From positions 27,344,318 through 27,408,317 of the forward strand of contig NC_087068.1 of NCBI RefSeq assembly GCF_963678635.1: DNA of 64,000 nucleotides, read 5' to 3'. Under the pieces are notes generated by a model. It ran no database searches, was not told the origin of the DNA, and saw only the letters and a program-made list of their open reading frames with translations. The translations under genes were made by a program, and so were the position numbers. Below are positions 55,418 to 64,000 of this stretch, piece by piece. Origin of the DNA: Symsagittifera roscoffensis. Lineage: Eukaryota > Xenacoelomorpha > Acoela > Convolutidae. Position 1 is the stretch's first letter, and every line of letters begins with the position of its first letter.

Positions 55418-56230
55418 CTAATTTGCGTCTCGTTCTTGTACGTGTTGTTCCTCGGCAGTTTCGCCGCGTCCTTGTGCAATTGCACCTGTTTCTGCCGCTC
55501 CTGCTCCGTCCATGTGATCTTCTCCGAGGGGTGCGTCTTGTTGCTCAAGCCCTGGTGGATTGATTGGATCCAGTTCGGTGTCAGGTGGAAATGGCGGTCG
55601 TGGTGTCACTATTGGCTCTGGTGGCTCACGTGGTGGTGGTGCTGGTGGCGGTGGTGGAGGATGCACTACTATTGGCGGTACTGGAAGTGCTACTGGAGTT
55701 GGTGGTGCCGGTGGTATTGGTGCCATTACTACTGCAGGGGGTGGTGGTGGCAGCGCTGGTGCCAGTGTTCCTCCTTTTGGTATTGATAAGCGGATGGTAG
55801 TCGGCGTTGCTGGATGGATTTCGCTGTCGTGTTACGGTTGAACGTCGTCAAGCAGTCTAGGTAGGTAGTCATCAAATAGTCCTGGCTCACTGCGGTCTTT
55901 GCTTAGTGACGGATCTACCACGAATTGAGCCGTATCAATTGGGTCAATGTCTTCTGGTTGGTGCTGTGGTTGAATCGATCGGAGGCGAATTCTGTGGACA
56001 CACTGTATGTGGTTAATTCCGACTTTCCTTACTATGTAATTGCTGTTAGTTAGCACCTTTTCCACTCTATACAAGGGAAGCCACACTTGGAGTGACTTAT
56101 TCCGGGTATCAGACTGATTTGTCAGAAGAGGGTTGAGGAGGAGACAGAACGAGTGAAGTACTAGCGGTTGGGCTAGTGCTTTCTGGTCATAGTATCCCCG
56201 GTATCTGTGGTATGATACACGATGTTGTCT
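55418..56230 (-). pseudogene. pol: Integrase C-terminal module and proline-rich linker of Element 2
   Basis: From 56086 down, a GPY/F-like C-terminal integrase module (WLPLYRVEKVLTNSNYIVRK, then CVHRIRLRSI). A stop falls near 55832 and the same frame continues into a proline-rich stretch (APIPPAPPTP..., PPPPPPAPPPRE) ending at 55418. The linker is encoded by the GGTGGT-rich plus-strand sequence at 55600-55770. The frame 56230-56087 is open and joins the integrase core after the stop at 56231-56233. The linker leads to the macro domain. Confidence 0.7.
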
Positions 56231-57860
56231 TTAGTCTCCTTGAACTTTTCGAGCATCGCGAGCAATTTCCAACGCTTTGGTCGAGAATCTGAGATCAAGC
56301 GGTTTGGTAGGCTCTCTCCCGTGAAAGATGGTGCTCGGACAACAGCCGATTGACGAGTAGTATGAAGTATTGTGTATGAAGGTCCCAAAGGGCACATAAC
56401 GGTGCCAACCTGTCCATTGGGCGTCAGTATTAAGTTTGAGGATCCTTTTAAGTGCTCCATGGGATCTTTCCACCAGTCCGATGGTTTGTGGATGTTTCAG
56501 CGTTGCATGTCCAATTTTGATGCCTAGAAGGCCTGTGAGCTCGTGGATTAACTTAGACGTGAATACACTTCCCAAGTCCGATAGTATCCTTTTTGGCACA
56601 TAGCTGTGCATGAAGAACATCTTCGTTAGTTCTCTTGCCACCGTGTCAGCACTTGCGTTCGTCATTGGTGCTGCGAACAAGTATTTTGAGAAAATATCGA
56701 TTCCAGTTAGAACAAACTTGTACACCAGAGATTTTAGCGGTCCGACTATATCGATTTGCATCATGTCACCAGGGTATGATTGTAACGAAGAAAGTGGTTG
56801 GAGCGGTGGTGTTTGATATTTACTCGAAGCGTTTTTAAGTTGCGGGCACGTTAAACAGTTTTTGACTGTGTTGACCAGAAACTCAGAGAATCCTGTAAGA
56901 TAGAATCTCCTTCGGAATTCCTCTGTGGTTCGTGTCATGCCAATATGTCCTCCTGTCATTGAATTATGGGCTCTGTATATGGTTTCGTTCCACATGTGTT
57001 TTGGTACACAGAACTGTTTATGTTTGATTTTACCAGTATCGTCGTAGAAATTGCGGAGAAGGACTTCGTCTTCAATGACAAGTCTATTAAATTGTTTGGC
57101 GTACTTCTTTAGTCTGCTATTCGCATACGTAAGATCTGGTAGTTCGCCGGTTCTCATCCACTTCTTTACTTCTTCGATGTCCGCGTCTTGTTGTTGTTCC
57201 TTTTTCCTGTCAATGGGCTCACTTTTGGAGTTTAATTCAATGTGGTTCTCTGCTGGATCTGGATACTCTATCGCATTCATCATGGGCCTCTTCAACATTA
57301 CAAGTGCCTTAGGCTCGATTGTTCCTTGATTATCGCAAGTTGTTTGTTTGTCGAGGTATGCTTGGTAAAGTCCTAATCTTTGCAGGTTTGCTACTAGAGC
57401 TTCATCGACTTGTTCTGTTTCGGAAAATGCTTCATTGATAGATTGAACCAGGTTCAGCGATGCATCGGGTACTCTTGCTGTTGTGTCAACATAAATTTTC
57501 CTGACTGGTATTTTGTCTGTCAGTTTTAGTGAAAGGGATGCCGATGGGTCCGTTTGCATCCTGGACAAGAAATTTGCTGCGTAGTTCGCTGTTCCTGGGA
57601 TATGTGCGATGATGATGTTGAAAGACAGTACTCTGTCCAGGAAATTCCACACTGATGGCGGTATGGTTTTTGCCTGAAAGAATTGCGTCAGACTTCTATT
57701 ATCTGTTAATACAATCACTGGTTTGACTGATCCCCAGATGTAGTGCGAGAAATGATCAAGTGCGAAATACAAGGCTAGGAATTCTTTGTAGTAGATTGAA
57801 AATTTCAGCTGTGCTGTATTGAATAGCCGGGAACCAAATGAAACGGGCGCGTACGTCTTA
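56231..57860 (-). CDS. pol: RNase H C-terminal part and integrase of Element 2
   Basis: The frame starts above 57772 (RNase H: YKEFLALYFALDHF, VLTDNRSLTQFF, ANYAANFLSR), preceded by a frameshift in an A9 run near 57875. Integrase: zinc region with HNSMTGGHIG and CLTC, then the DDE core (MQIDIVGPL, ILSDLGSVF, GLVERSHG). It is intact through these motifs to 56231. The HHCC and DDE residues are all present. This integrase is clearly different in sequence from that of Element 1. Confidence 0.9.
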
Positions 57861-59036
57861 ATTTCTTCTTTTTTTTTCGTTTTTGACGTAGTCCTCGACC
57901 ATTAATACAAATCCAGTCCCGTGGTAGCTGGCATCGCACAGTATGACATACTGCAGTCCTGGCTTGGGTAGTCTGAGTGTCAACGTGGTCGCTTGTATTA
58001 AGTCTGCTTTGAGAGTTTCAAGGTTTTTATGGTGATCTTCAGTTATTTCGAAGTCGATCTGCTTTTTCAGTAGCTTATAGAATGGTATTAGTTTTTCACC
58101 AAGACTCGGCATGTAGTTCCTAAAAAACTGCACAAACCCGATGAGTCTTTTTACTTGTTTCACTGTTCTTGGCATTTTTATTTTGCTTAGAAATGCGGAA
58201 ATTTTTGCTTCCTCTGACGTAACTCCTTGTGGTTTTACTACATTTCCTAGGAATTTCATTCTTTGTGTTCCTATTTCGCATTTCTTAGGTGAAAGTTTTA
58301 GACCTGATATTCGGATGCATTCAAATGTTTTCTTTAGTGTGGGGATTAGTTCCTGATAACTATTCACCGCACTTCCTATATCATCTATGAATTGGGTACA
58401 CAGATCAGCTGCTAGGCATGGATCGAGGTAGTGACGGATGAATGAACTGAATCCCGTGACAGATTTACTTAGACCTTGGGCTAGGCATTTATAGGCGTAC
58501 GTCCGCGACCCAAAGTTGAATGCCAAAAGTTGGACCGAAAGGTCATCTGCCATTTGCACACAATGGTACGCTTGAGAGCAGTCCAATTTGGTAAGCAAAC
58601 TCTTTTCGGCAAAGTGGTTTGATGCATCGGTCATGTTTGATATTGGAAAGTTGATGTTTATATAGTCAGTTTTGATTGAGTGATTGATGCGCCGGAGGTC
58701 AATCAACATCCGCAGTTTTCCAGATGGCTTTCTATGAGCAAACAACGGACTACTGTATTTAGAATGTGACAGTGTTGTTATAAGTCCAAAGTAGTGCATC
58801 AGAGCTAGTTCAACCGTCAGTTCATTCCGTAGTTGGATGGGCGTAGGTGGTCCTTGAGTGTACAGTGGGCGTTGACGTTCGGGTGTCAACTTGATCTTTA
58901 GGTCGGAATTATAACCCACGTCAAATCTGTGTTTGGCAAATATATCCGCATATTCGATCAGCAAATGTTCTACTTCTGACCTTTGGTCATTTGTCAACAC
59001 TGAATTCGCCCACTGAAAGTTACTCAAAAAGGTCAT
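57858..59036 (-). CDS. pol: Reverse transcriptase of Element 2
   Basis: RT with KPSGKLRMLIDLRRIN, LLTKLDCSQAYHCV, FGSRTYAYKCLAQGLS and the catalytic FIDD (58379-58393). The connection and start of RNase H follow (YVILCDASYHGTGFVL). The frame is open over 392 codons and ends at an A-rich run that probably hides a frameshift. The start given is the first ATG after the TAA at 59085-59087. Pol is likely made as a polyprotein, so that ATG need not be the real start. Confidence 0.92.
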   Translation of the reverse strand: MTFLSNFQWANSVLTNDQRSEVEHLLIEYADIFAKHRFDVGYNSDLKIKLTPERQRPLYTQGPPTPIQLRNELTVELALMHYFGLITTLSHSKYSSPLFAHRKPSGKLRMLIDLRRINHSIKTDYININFPISNMTDASNHFAEKSLLTKLDCSQAYHCVQMADDLSVQLLAFNFGSRTYAYKCLAQGLSKSVTGFSSFIRHYLDPCLAADLCTQFIDDIGSAVNSYQELIPTLKKTFECIRISGLKLSPKKCEIGTQRMKFLGNVVKPQGVTSEEAKISAFLSKIKMPRTVKQVKRLIGFVQFFRNYMPSLGEKLIPFYKLLKKQIDFEITEDHHKNLETLKADLIQATTLTLRLPKPGLQYVILCDASYHGTGFVLMVEDYVKNEKKRRN

Positions 59037-59576
59037 CCGGTCCTGAATGTTATTATTTGGTTCAATTTTCTCAAGACCTTGAAATTAAAGGATTTGGTCA
59101 TAAATTTCCCTTTGAATACTTGGGAGTGATTCCGGGTTAGGGCACGTTTTGGGCGTCGGGAACCAAAATTTTTTGTATTCGGGTGGTGGTTTTTGTTCTG
59201 ATCCTAGTGACGGGCTTTTTTTTTGCGAAATTATTTCGTTAATTCCGAGTTCGACACTCTCCGGCTGGTTCATTTTTGCTGATGCCAAAGTTTGCGGCTC
59301 GATCTTTATTAGATTTTTGTATTCTGTTAGCGTGAGTATCGAAAATTTTCCGATATCAGTTTTAAAAGGCAACGTTAAGTTGACTTCCGTCATATTAAAT
59401 GCTGTGACGTAAGCGGTATTGTGTCTGTTAACTTCATTTATTGATGAGGTTACTGCCAATTCGCACTTTTCTTCCAGTTCTTGTGATGGGACTACGATTC
59501 CCGTCGTTTTTTCCATGTCAGTCGGGACATCTTGCAATTGGCATTCAATTATGATTGTTTGATGAGGTGCAATTAT
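59037..59576 (-). pseudogene. pol: Protease-RT linker of Element 2
   Basis: Same frame as RT and protease, with TAA at 59085-59087 and another at about 59577. It reads LTLPFKTDIGKFSILTLTEY and a Pro/Lys-rich tail (KFWFPTPKTCPNPE), as expected between protease and RT in Gypsy-type Pol. The two in-frame TAAs are probably decay. Confidence 0.65.
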
Positions 59577-60026
59577 TTATTTCTTAGTGAGAACAAGAGG
59601 GAATTTTTTCACTCGGTTAGTGCGTCTAGGTGCCTTGACGGGTTTAATTTTGTTGATTTGGAGTGTCAAATCTGGGAAATGAAGTAGATTGTATTTTGAG
59701 CAGACGTGTATATGGTGTTTTTTAAACAAAGGGTTTCCCAGGATCGTTGAATTAGCTGAATTCAGCACTAGGAACGTTTCCGTAAAGTTCATATCTGCCA
59801 TATGAAATTCAATAGTGACCTCAGTTTCGATTGACACCAGTTGGCCTCCTGCCATTCGCACTTGCTTGAGGCTTGATTTTGCCGTTTTATAGGGTGCGAA
59901 TAGTGTTTTTTCATTTTTAATTTCATCGAATGTATGTTTCGAAATAACGTTTGCACATGCTCCTGTGTCAATCAGTACTCTTCTTTGAAGGCTTGACGCG
60001 AATCTTATTTTCATATAAGTTGGCAC
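59577..60026 (-). CDS. Aspartic protease of Element 2
   Basis: Retropepsin with active site IDTGACANVIS (DTGA at 59958-59969) and C-terminal TILGNPLFKKHHIHV, about 150 codons as usual. It would process Gag-Pol. It sits between the Gag zinc knuckle and the RT linker. The reading frame above 60026 is open for some distance, so the true start is within a polyprotein. Confidence 0.85.
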   Translation of the reverse strand: MPTYMKIRFASSLQRRVLIDTGACANVISKHTFDEIKNEKTLFAPYKTAKSSLKQVRMAGGQLVSIETEVTIEFHMADMNFTETFLVLNSANSTILGNPLFKKHHIHVCSKYNLLHFPDLTLQINKIKPVKAPRRTNRVKKFPLVLTKK

Positions 60027-60132
60027 TGTTCCTTCGGTTGGGATGGCTGCGTACAGATCAAAAATTTCATTGCCTTGTACGTCTTGAGTTTTTAATTTGC
60101 TTGATTTTCGCGATTTACGTGATTTTTGTGAT

Positions 60133-61582
60133 TTAGATGATTTTTGCTGACTGACTTTGTGGCTGAATTAGTTTTTTTGGTTCCATTTGGAACGGAAAAT
60201 TTCGTTGCTTATGTCCCTGTTGCTTGGGTTTGTGCCAATATTGACTTATGGTATGGCCAAACTTCCCGCAGTGATCACAGAACTTTGCTCCAGTGCGAAC
60301 TGCTGCTGTATTGGGATTTTGAGTGTGCACCTGCTGCATCATTGGTTGTGCAACTTGTTGGGCAAACTGGGCGTTCTGTTGTGGTGGCGTAGCTATCGCT
60401 TGTTGCTCTGGATTTGTTGACCCTGAGGGTATATCTGGTTCGAATAAATCTGGGCGTTCGGTTGTGTTTGGGGATAGTTCTGGTTTTGTTGAAAATAGGG
60501 GTTCGATTGCATTCCAGGGATCTGTTGGGGGAACTGGAACATTTGTGGGGGGTACTGTATATTTTGAAACCCAGAGAAACCTGAGTTTCCGTATCCCCCA
60601 TCATTTCTCTGCCGTCCGTTCTTTTTTTCTTTACCAAATCTACCTCTTCTTCGATTGTATCCTTGTTGCCCATTTCCATTCCCTTGGTTAGGGCCAGGCG
60701 TATTTCCCTGAGTTGAGTCATTTCCAGTTCCTTGGCTCTGTGCATTGCTTCCTTGATTTTGTTGTTGTTGGGCTTGCCATCTTGCGGTCGTGACTGGATC
60801 ATTTTTCTTTGATCCGATAGCTCACTACGGACTTCGTTGAGTTGTTTCTCAATCTGTTCCTGGGCAGTTGTTAGTTTTGACAACGCACTGATTAGGTTGT
60901 GAGAAACTGTATCTCCAATTTCCTTGAAACTATCTTCTGGGTAATCCTCATTACGACAGGAGTCTCTAATTGTCATTTGTTTGCGTGCCAGGTTGCAAAG
61001 TTCTTGTACTGTTGTCGCAGCTGGTTGTTCCATCATCTTCGAACGGAGCCAGTTGGGCATGCCTTTTATAAAAAGACGTTTAATCTGGTTGTTCCTATGA
61101 TCATTTTCTGCGTCAAGTCGTTCTTGTCGTTGCGCCGTCTCTCCATGGAAGCGCGCTGCGTCTGCCTCGGCTGCCGCGCCTACTAGTGCCGCATCGAGTG
61201 GGGAAACGGCAGGTAGATCCGGTGTCGGGTAGGCTCGTTGTGCCTTTTTTGTGAGGTTTACCAGGAAATTCTCTGGTGAGTCTCGCTTGATATCAGACTT
61301 TGATTGTTCAAGTTTTAGAACGTGGACCTCTTGCAATTGAGGGTTGCAAAAATGGTCGCGTAGTGCCGCTAGACAATGAGGTACGTCGGCTTTTGTTAGT
61401 GCTGGCAGTGTCTGGTAGAATCGCAGAGCGCTATCTCGCAGGTGCCATTGTAGAAAATTCGCTTGCTGAGCATTTGCGATTCCCGCAACTCCAACGTATC
61501 CTTGGAAGAGCTGTTCGAATTGGGCGAAATCTTCGTTATCGCTTCCGTCAAATGGTTCGACTGAGATTTGAGCGTGCGCCAT
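60133..61582 (-). pseudogene. gag: gag of Element 2 (frameshifted)
   Basis: ATG at 61582. Capsid-like region over residues ~15-210 (FEQLFQGYVGVAGIANAQQ, QWHLRDSALRFY, FIKGMPNWLRSKM), then a coiled coil. The frame changes near 60710-60740. The Gln/Asn/Pro-rich region then runs in the other frame to a zinc knuckle at 60285-60250 reading CDHCGKFGHTISQY, in which the last Cys is Tyr. It ends at 60133. Gag makes the particle core and packages RNA. Confidence 0.82.
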
Positions 61583-62254
61583 CTTATCACAGTTATATGA
61601 TTGTCAAGTCTGATTCAAAAATGATTTCAGATGAATCAGTCGCTATTTTATAGTGGAAATAATTAATGCCTAGTGGGTACTTAAATTTTAAGGACGTTAT
61701 TATCGTCTCTGAGAAAATATATAGATAGCTCGTACTATGATTAGTTACGAGAAGGAGTTAATTAACTCTTGTTTCTATATTTTAAACTCTCTACTTTTTA
61801 AATTAACTTTTCTTGCGGCTTTAATATTATTCCACTATTTTTTTTGTTGAAATTTGGTTAGAATTTAAGCACTGGATAGGTTTTCAAGCGGTTCTCATGG
61901 ATGATTTCATATGACTGGTTTCAAATGAGCACTCAGCAATTTTAATTTAAGCACCGAGAGTTTTAAGTTTAAGTTTTAACTAACTGTTTTTGTACTTGTA
62001 TCACTTTCCTGGAGAAGTATAGTAGTTGTCATCAACACAAAACAGTTGAAGTTTCCTTTTGCCCCTTGCTGTCGTCTCTCACTGGCTGTAGTCAGTTTCT
62101 GTTTTTGCTCCGCTTTTCTGCTGTTTGAGCCAGTTACTGCCGTGATCTTGTTTCAGCTTGTGGCGTATGGAAGTCGTCTTGTGTTGGATGTCGTCTTGTT
62201 TTCACTCTCACTTTGCAATCAGCTTCAGCTTGTCTTGAAAGGTTGGTAACATCA
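61583..62254 (-). other. 5' leader of Element 2
   Basis: About 670 bp between primer-binding site and gag ATG. The minus strand is A-rich in its 3' half. No ORF is supported. It should contain packaging signals and a splice donor for env, but I cannot pick one reliably. Confidence 0.5.
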
Positions 62255-62272
62255 TCCCACTCATAGTCGCCA
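62255..62272 (-). promoter_or_regulatory. Primer-binding site of Element 2
   Basis: The minus strand reads TGGCGACTATGAGTGGGA directly after the LTR end ...ATAACA. TGG complements a tRNA CCA tail. The TGGCGAC opening resembles the tRNA-Arg-type sites of some insect Gypsy elements. The tRNA identity is inference. Confidence 0.65.
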
Positions 62273-62857
62273 TGTTATGCTGGAAAAATTATGCTGGAAA
62301 AAATTACTTAAAATAACTTGACAAAAAGTTGAAAAATTACAGCTACAAAATCTCATATTTGTACCAGATGGGCAGGCCTTAAAACATTTGTACCAGATGA
62401 GATTATTTACATAGCGGCAACAAAGGCGACAATTTTTGGGTCGAACCTGTTAAGCCGGAAACAAAACTGTTGTCATAAAAATCACTGAATATAAAAATTT
62501 TTACGACCCATCTAAATTGAAACACATAATCTTAAACGGATATATTATGCCATAGAAATTACGCAAAATAAGTTAACATGTCGATATAACATAAACTGAA
62601 ACTGTTTAAATATTTAAAAAACGAAGAAAAAATGAAAACAAAAACTCAAAATCAGTCATGGTAAATTTACAAACGAAATTGAACCGACATAAACTAGGAA
62701 AAAACCAGGAACCCAAAAAAATTCAAAAATTTTTTCTGGAAAGATGATTATACAACCTGAAACGGGCTTGAACTAATTACTAGCAAAGTGATAGGTAAAA
62801 GGCCGAGAAAAAAAATCAAAACAATTTAAGTTTAATAAGAAGTTATCAAGTCCCCCA
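62273..62857 (-). repeat. 5' LTR of Element 2
   Basis: 585 bp. The minus strand starts TGGGGGACTTG and ends CATAACA next to the primer site. It matches 10649-11234. The terminal TTATGCTGGAAAAA is duplicated (62275 and 62288), replacing the TGACAAGTCAAAA end of the other LTR. Confidence 0.75.
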
Positions 62858-64000
62858 TACTCAAAACACAGCCACGCATACACAAACTTTTTTCGCTCGT
62901 CAAAAGACGCAATATGAGGCCAATAAGCCGATATAATATAGGCCGAAACCTATCAAGCCAAAACAAAACAAAGGAAAAAAGCAAAAAACGCCGATAAAAA
63001 ACTGTTGTCATGAAAAACTTCAACTAGAATTTCTACTACGATTTTTCGAATTTTGTGCTATCCACAGTTGAGCATAAAAAAATATGTTTCCGTTGAAACG
63101 ACTCGAAATAAGGTCACAGCCGATAAAAAAAAAATATGCCGAAATCATTTGGGCAGAATAAAGATTTTAAGCGGACAAAAAACAAAAAAGAAAAGATAAG
63201 AAGTCAAGATACGTAAAATTGAAAACAACATAGATAAATCAGTACACTAAAAGCCATTATATTGTAAATACATATATTATTAAAAAAAACAATTCTTCAA
63301 TATGGCAACTAAGCCGACAAAACAAAAGTAGACAACAATAAGTCGAATTTTTTTTTGTTGAAAACGGAGTATTTCATTTGAGAAAGAAACAGGTTCTGTC
63401 ACATTCAAATCCAAGACCTTTGCAGTCCAAGGCGCATGCGTCACCTCGAGACTAAGGATGCCAGAGATGGTAAAAATTTAATTTCAAAATGAACTGAAAT
63501 TTAAATTATCATTTCTAATTTTGACCATTCTGTAATTTACGGCTACTTAAATTACGGTTAACAAAGTTATTTACGGGGAGAAAGTCTTGCTCCTGCTTAT
63601 CGCAAGGGTAACAAAAATAAGGTCCAAATAGCCACAGAAAAATTGACACACTTAGGTCATTCTATTATAAATTCTTTCAATTCAAGTATTCAGACCAATG
63701 TTTATCCACCTTAAGGAAACTTTTCGATGTTATTGCAGTCCGAATCATGACAAAAAATTGCAGTCCTGACCTTCTTCTACGTCTCTTTGTGTTACCTGAT
63801 TTGAGTTCGGAAAACACGCATCGGAATAATCATCCGTCCCATCACATGGTCCGAGAAAAAATCCACACTCCATATATTGATGCCACATTTTTCAGGACTT
63901 AGCCATTCATATTCCATACATTTTCCTTTGAGTTTGGATTCTGTATGCATTAGATTCTAGTTACAAATCACAAAAACTTATTAAATAGTTTCATATAACA
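62858..64000. other. Right flank: dispersed background repeat, no gene
   Basis: It contains the gaggccaataagccgatat motif followed by GGCCGAAACCTAT (about 62903-62955), also found left of the 3' LTR (9690-9745 and 10500-10555) and loosely at 5290-5340. A short stretch at 63395-63455 resembles a degenerate tRNA-Cys-like sequence on the minus strand but does not fold convincingly. No ORF is supported. Confidence 0.45.

Larger units (their letters stand above)
10649..62857 (-). mobile_element. Element 2: env-bearing Gypsy-like LTR element with macro and antisense JmjC genes (interrupted)
   Basis: This is a minus-strand provirus bounded by matching LTRs at 62273-62857 (5') and about 10649-11234 (3'). 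In transcription order it carries: primer-binding site, A-rich leader, gag, protease, RT-RNase H, integrase, proline-rich linker, macro domain, 170-bp array, antisense JmjC gene, env, and polypurine tract. A LINE carrying the 33-kb Element 1 is inserted between env and the polypurine tract. Without that insert the element would be roughly 15-16 kb. I found no matching target-site duplication, and the 3' LTR region was later duplicated in tandem. Several frameshifts lie in homopolymers, and there are a few in-frame stops. Confidence 0.75.

Noticed and set aside
55406-55841. Trp- or Gly-rich plus-strand ORFs opposite the proline-rich linker
   Set aside because: They are antisense translations of a proline-coding repeat (CCN) on the minus strand, where integrase and macro context supports coding.
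63395-63455. tRNA-Cys-like sequence on the minus strand
   Set aside because: An anticodon-arm-like stem can be drawn, but the B box is poor and no acceptor stem forms.
1-64000. CRISPR array, prokaryotic operons, rRNA genes
   Set aside because: No spacer-repeat structure, no Shine-Dalgarno operon layout and no rRNA-like sequence; all evidence is eukaryotic.

Overview
This is a repeat-dominated stretch of an AT-rich animal genome. Canonical GT-AG introns, LTR retrotransposons with metazoan-type Pol, an env-bearing element and a non-LTR retroposon all point to an invertebrate. A nematode-like host seems plausible from the style of the elements, but nothing here fixes the phylum. Only the left edge holds a host gene I can support: a minus-strand PWWP-domain protein, exons at 482-521 and 1097-1407. 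The rest of 1-9.4 kb is intergenic DNA with three copies of a ~500 bp fold-back element.

From about 10.6 to 62.9 kb the window is one three-level nest. (1) Outermost and oldest is Element 2, an env-bearing Gypsy-like provirus on the minus strand. Its 5' LTR is 62273-62857 and its 3' LTR about 10649-11234, with a primer-binding site at 62255-62272 and a polypurine tract at 11235-11250. Its order is gag, protease, RT-RNase H, integrase, a macro domain fused to the Pol C-terminus, a 170-bp tandem array, an antisense spliced JmjC gene (plus strand), and env. (2) A LINE (minus strand, ORF1 remnant plus endonuclease-RT ORF2) sits between env and the polypurine tract of Element 2. (3) The LINE ORF2 is split by Element 1, a 33,054-bp LTR retrotransposon on the plus strand (11726-44779). 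The two LINE halves rejoin exactly in frame when Element 1 is removed. By-eye LTR divergence (about 1.6% for Element 1, about 3.5% for Element 2) agrees with this order.

Element 1 is a giant. Its 0.9-kb LTRs enclose four tandem ~1.85-kb units, each made of the last 323 bp of the LTR plus primer-binding site plus leader. Then comes a ~4.0-kb tandem duplication of leader plus gag, and inside that a 1.1-kb duplication. Next is one gag-pol (zinc knuckles, DTGA protease, YVDD RT, RNase H, an acidic 22-residue-repeat insert, integrase, macro-like domain). A 3' accessory region of about 6.8 kb follows: a coiled-coil protein, an SGNH/GDSL hydrolase module, and a very large protein of unknown function whose longest open stretch is 992 codons. 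Gag-pol and the accessory genes carry many in-frame stops and a few frameshifts, so this copy is probably dead, though some frameshifts lie in homopolymers.

The most interesting points are: the macro domain at the Pol C-terminus of two otherwise different LTR elements; the antisense intron-containing JmjC gene in Element 2; the SGNH hydrolase plus giant unknown ORF in the env position of Element 1; and the tandemly amplified LTR-leader modules, studded with a CCGGAGGGGT-type motif.
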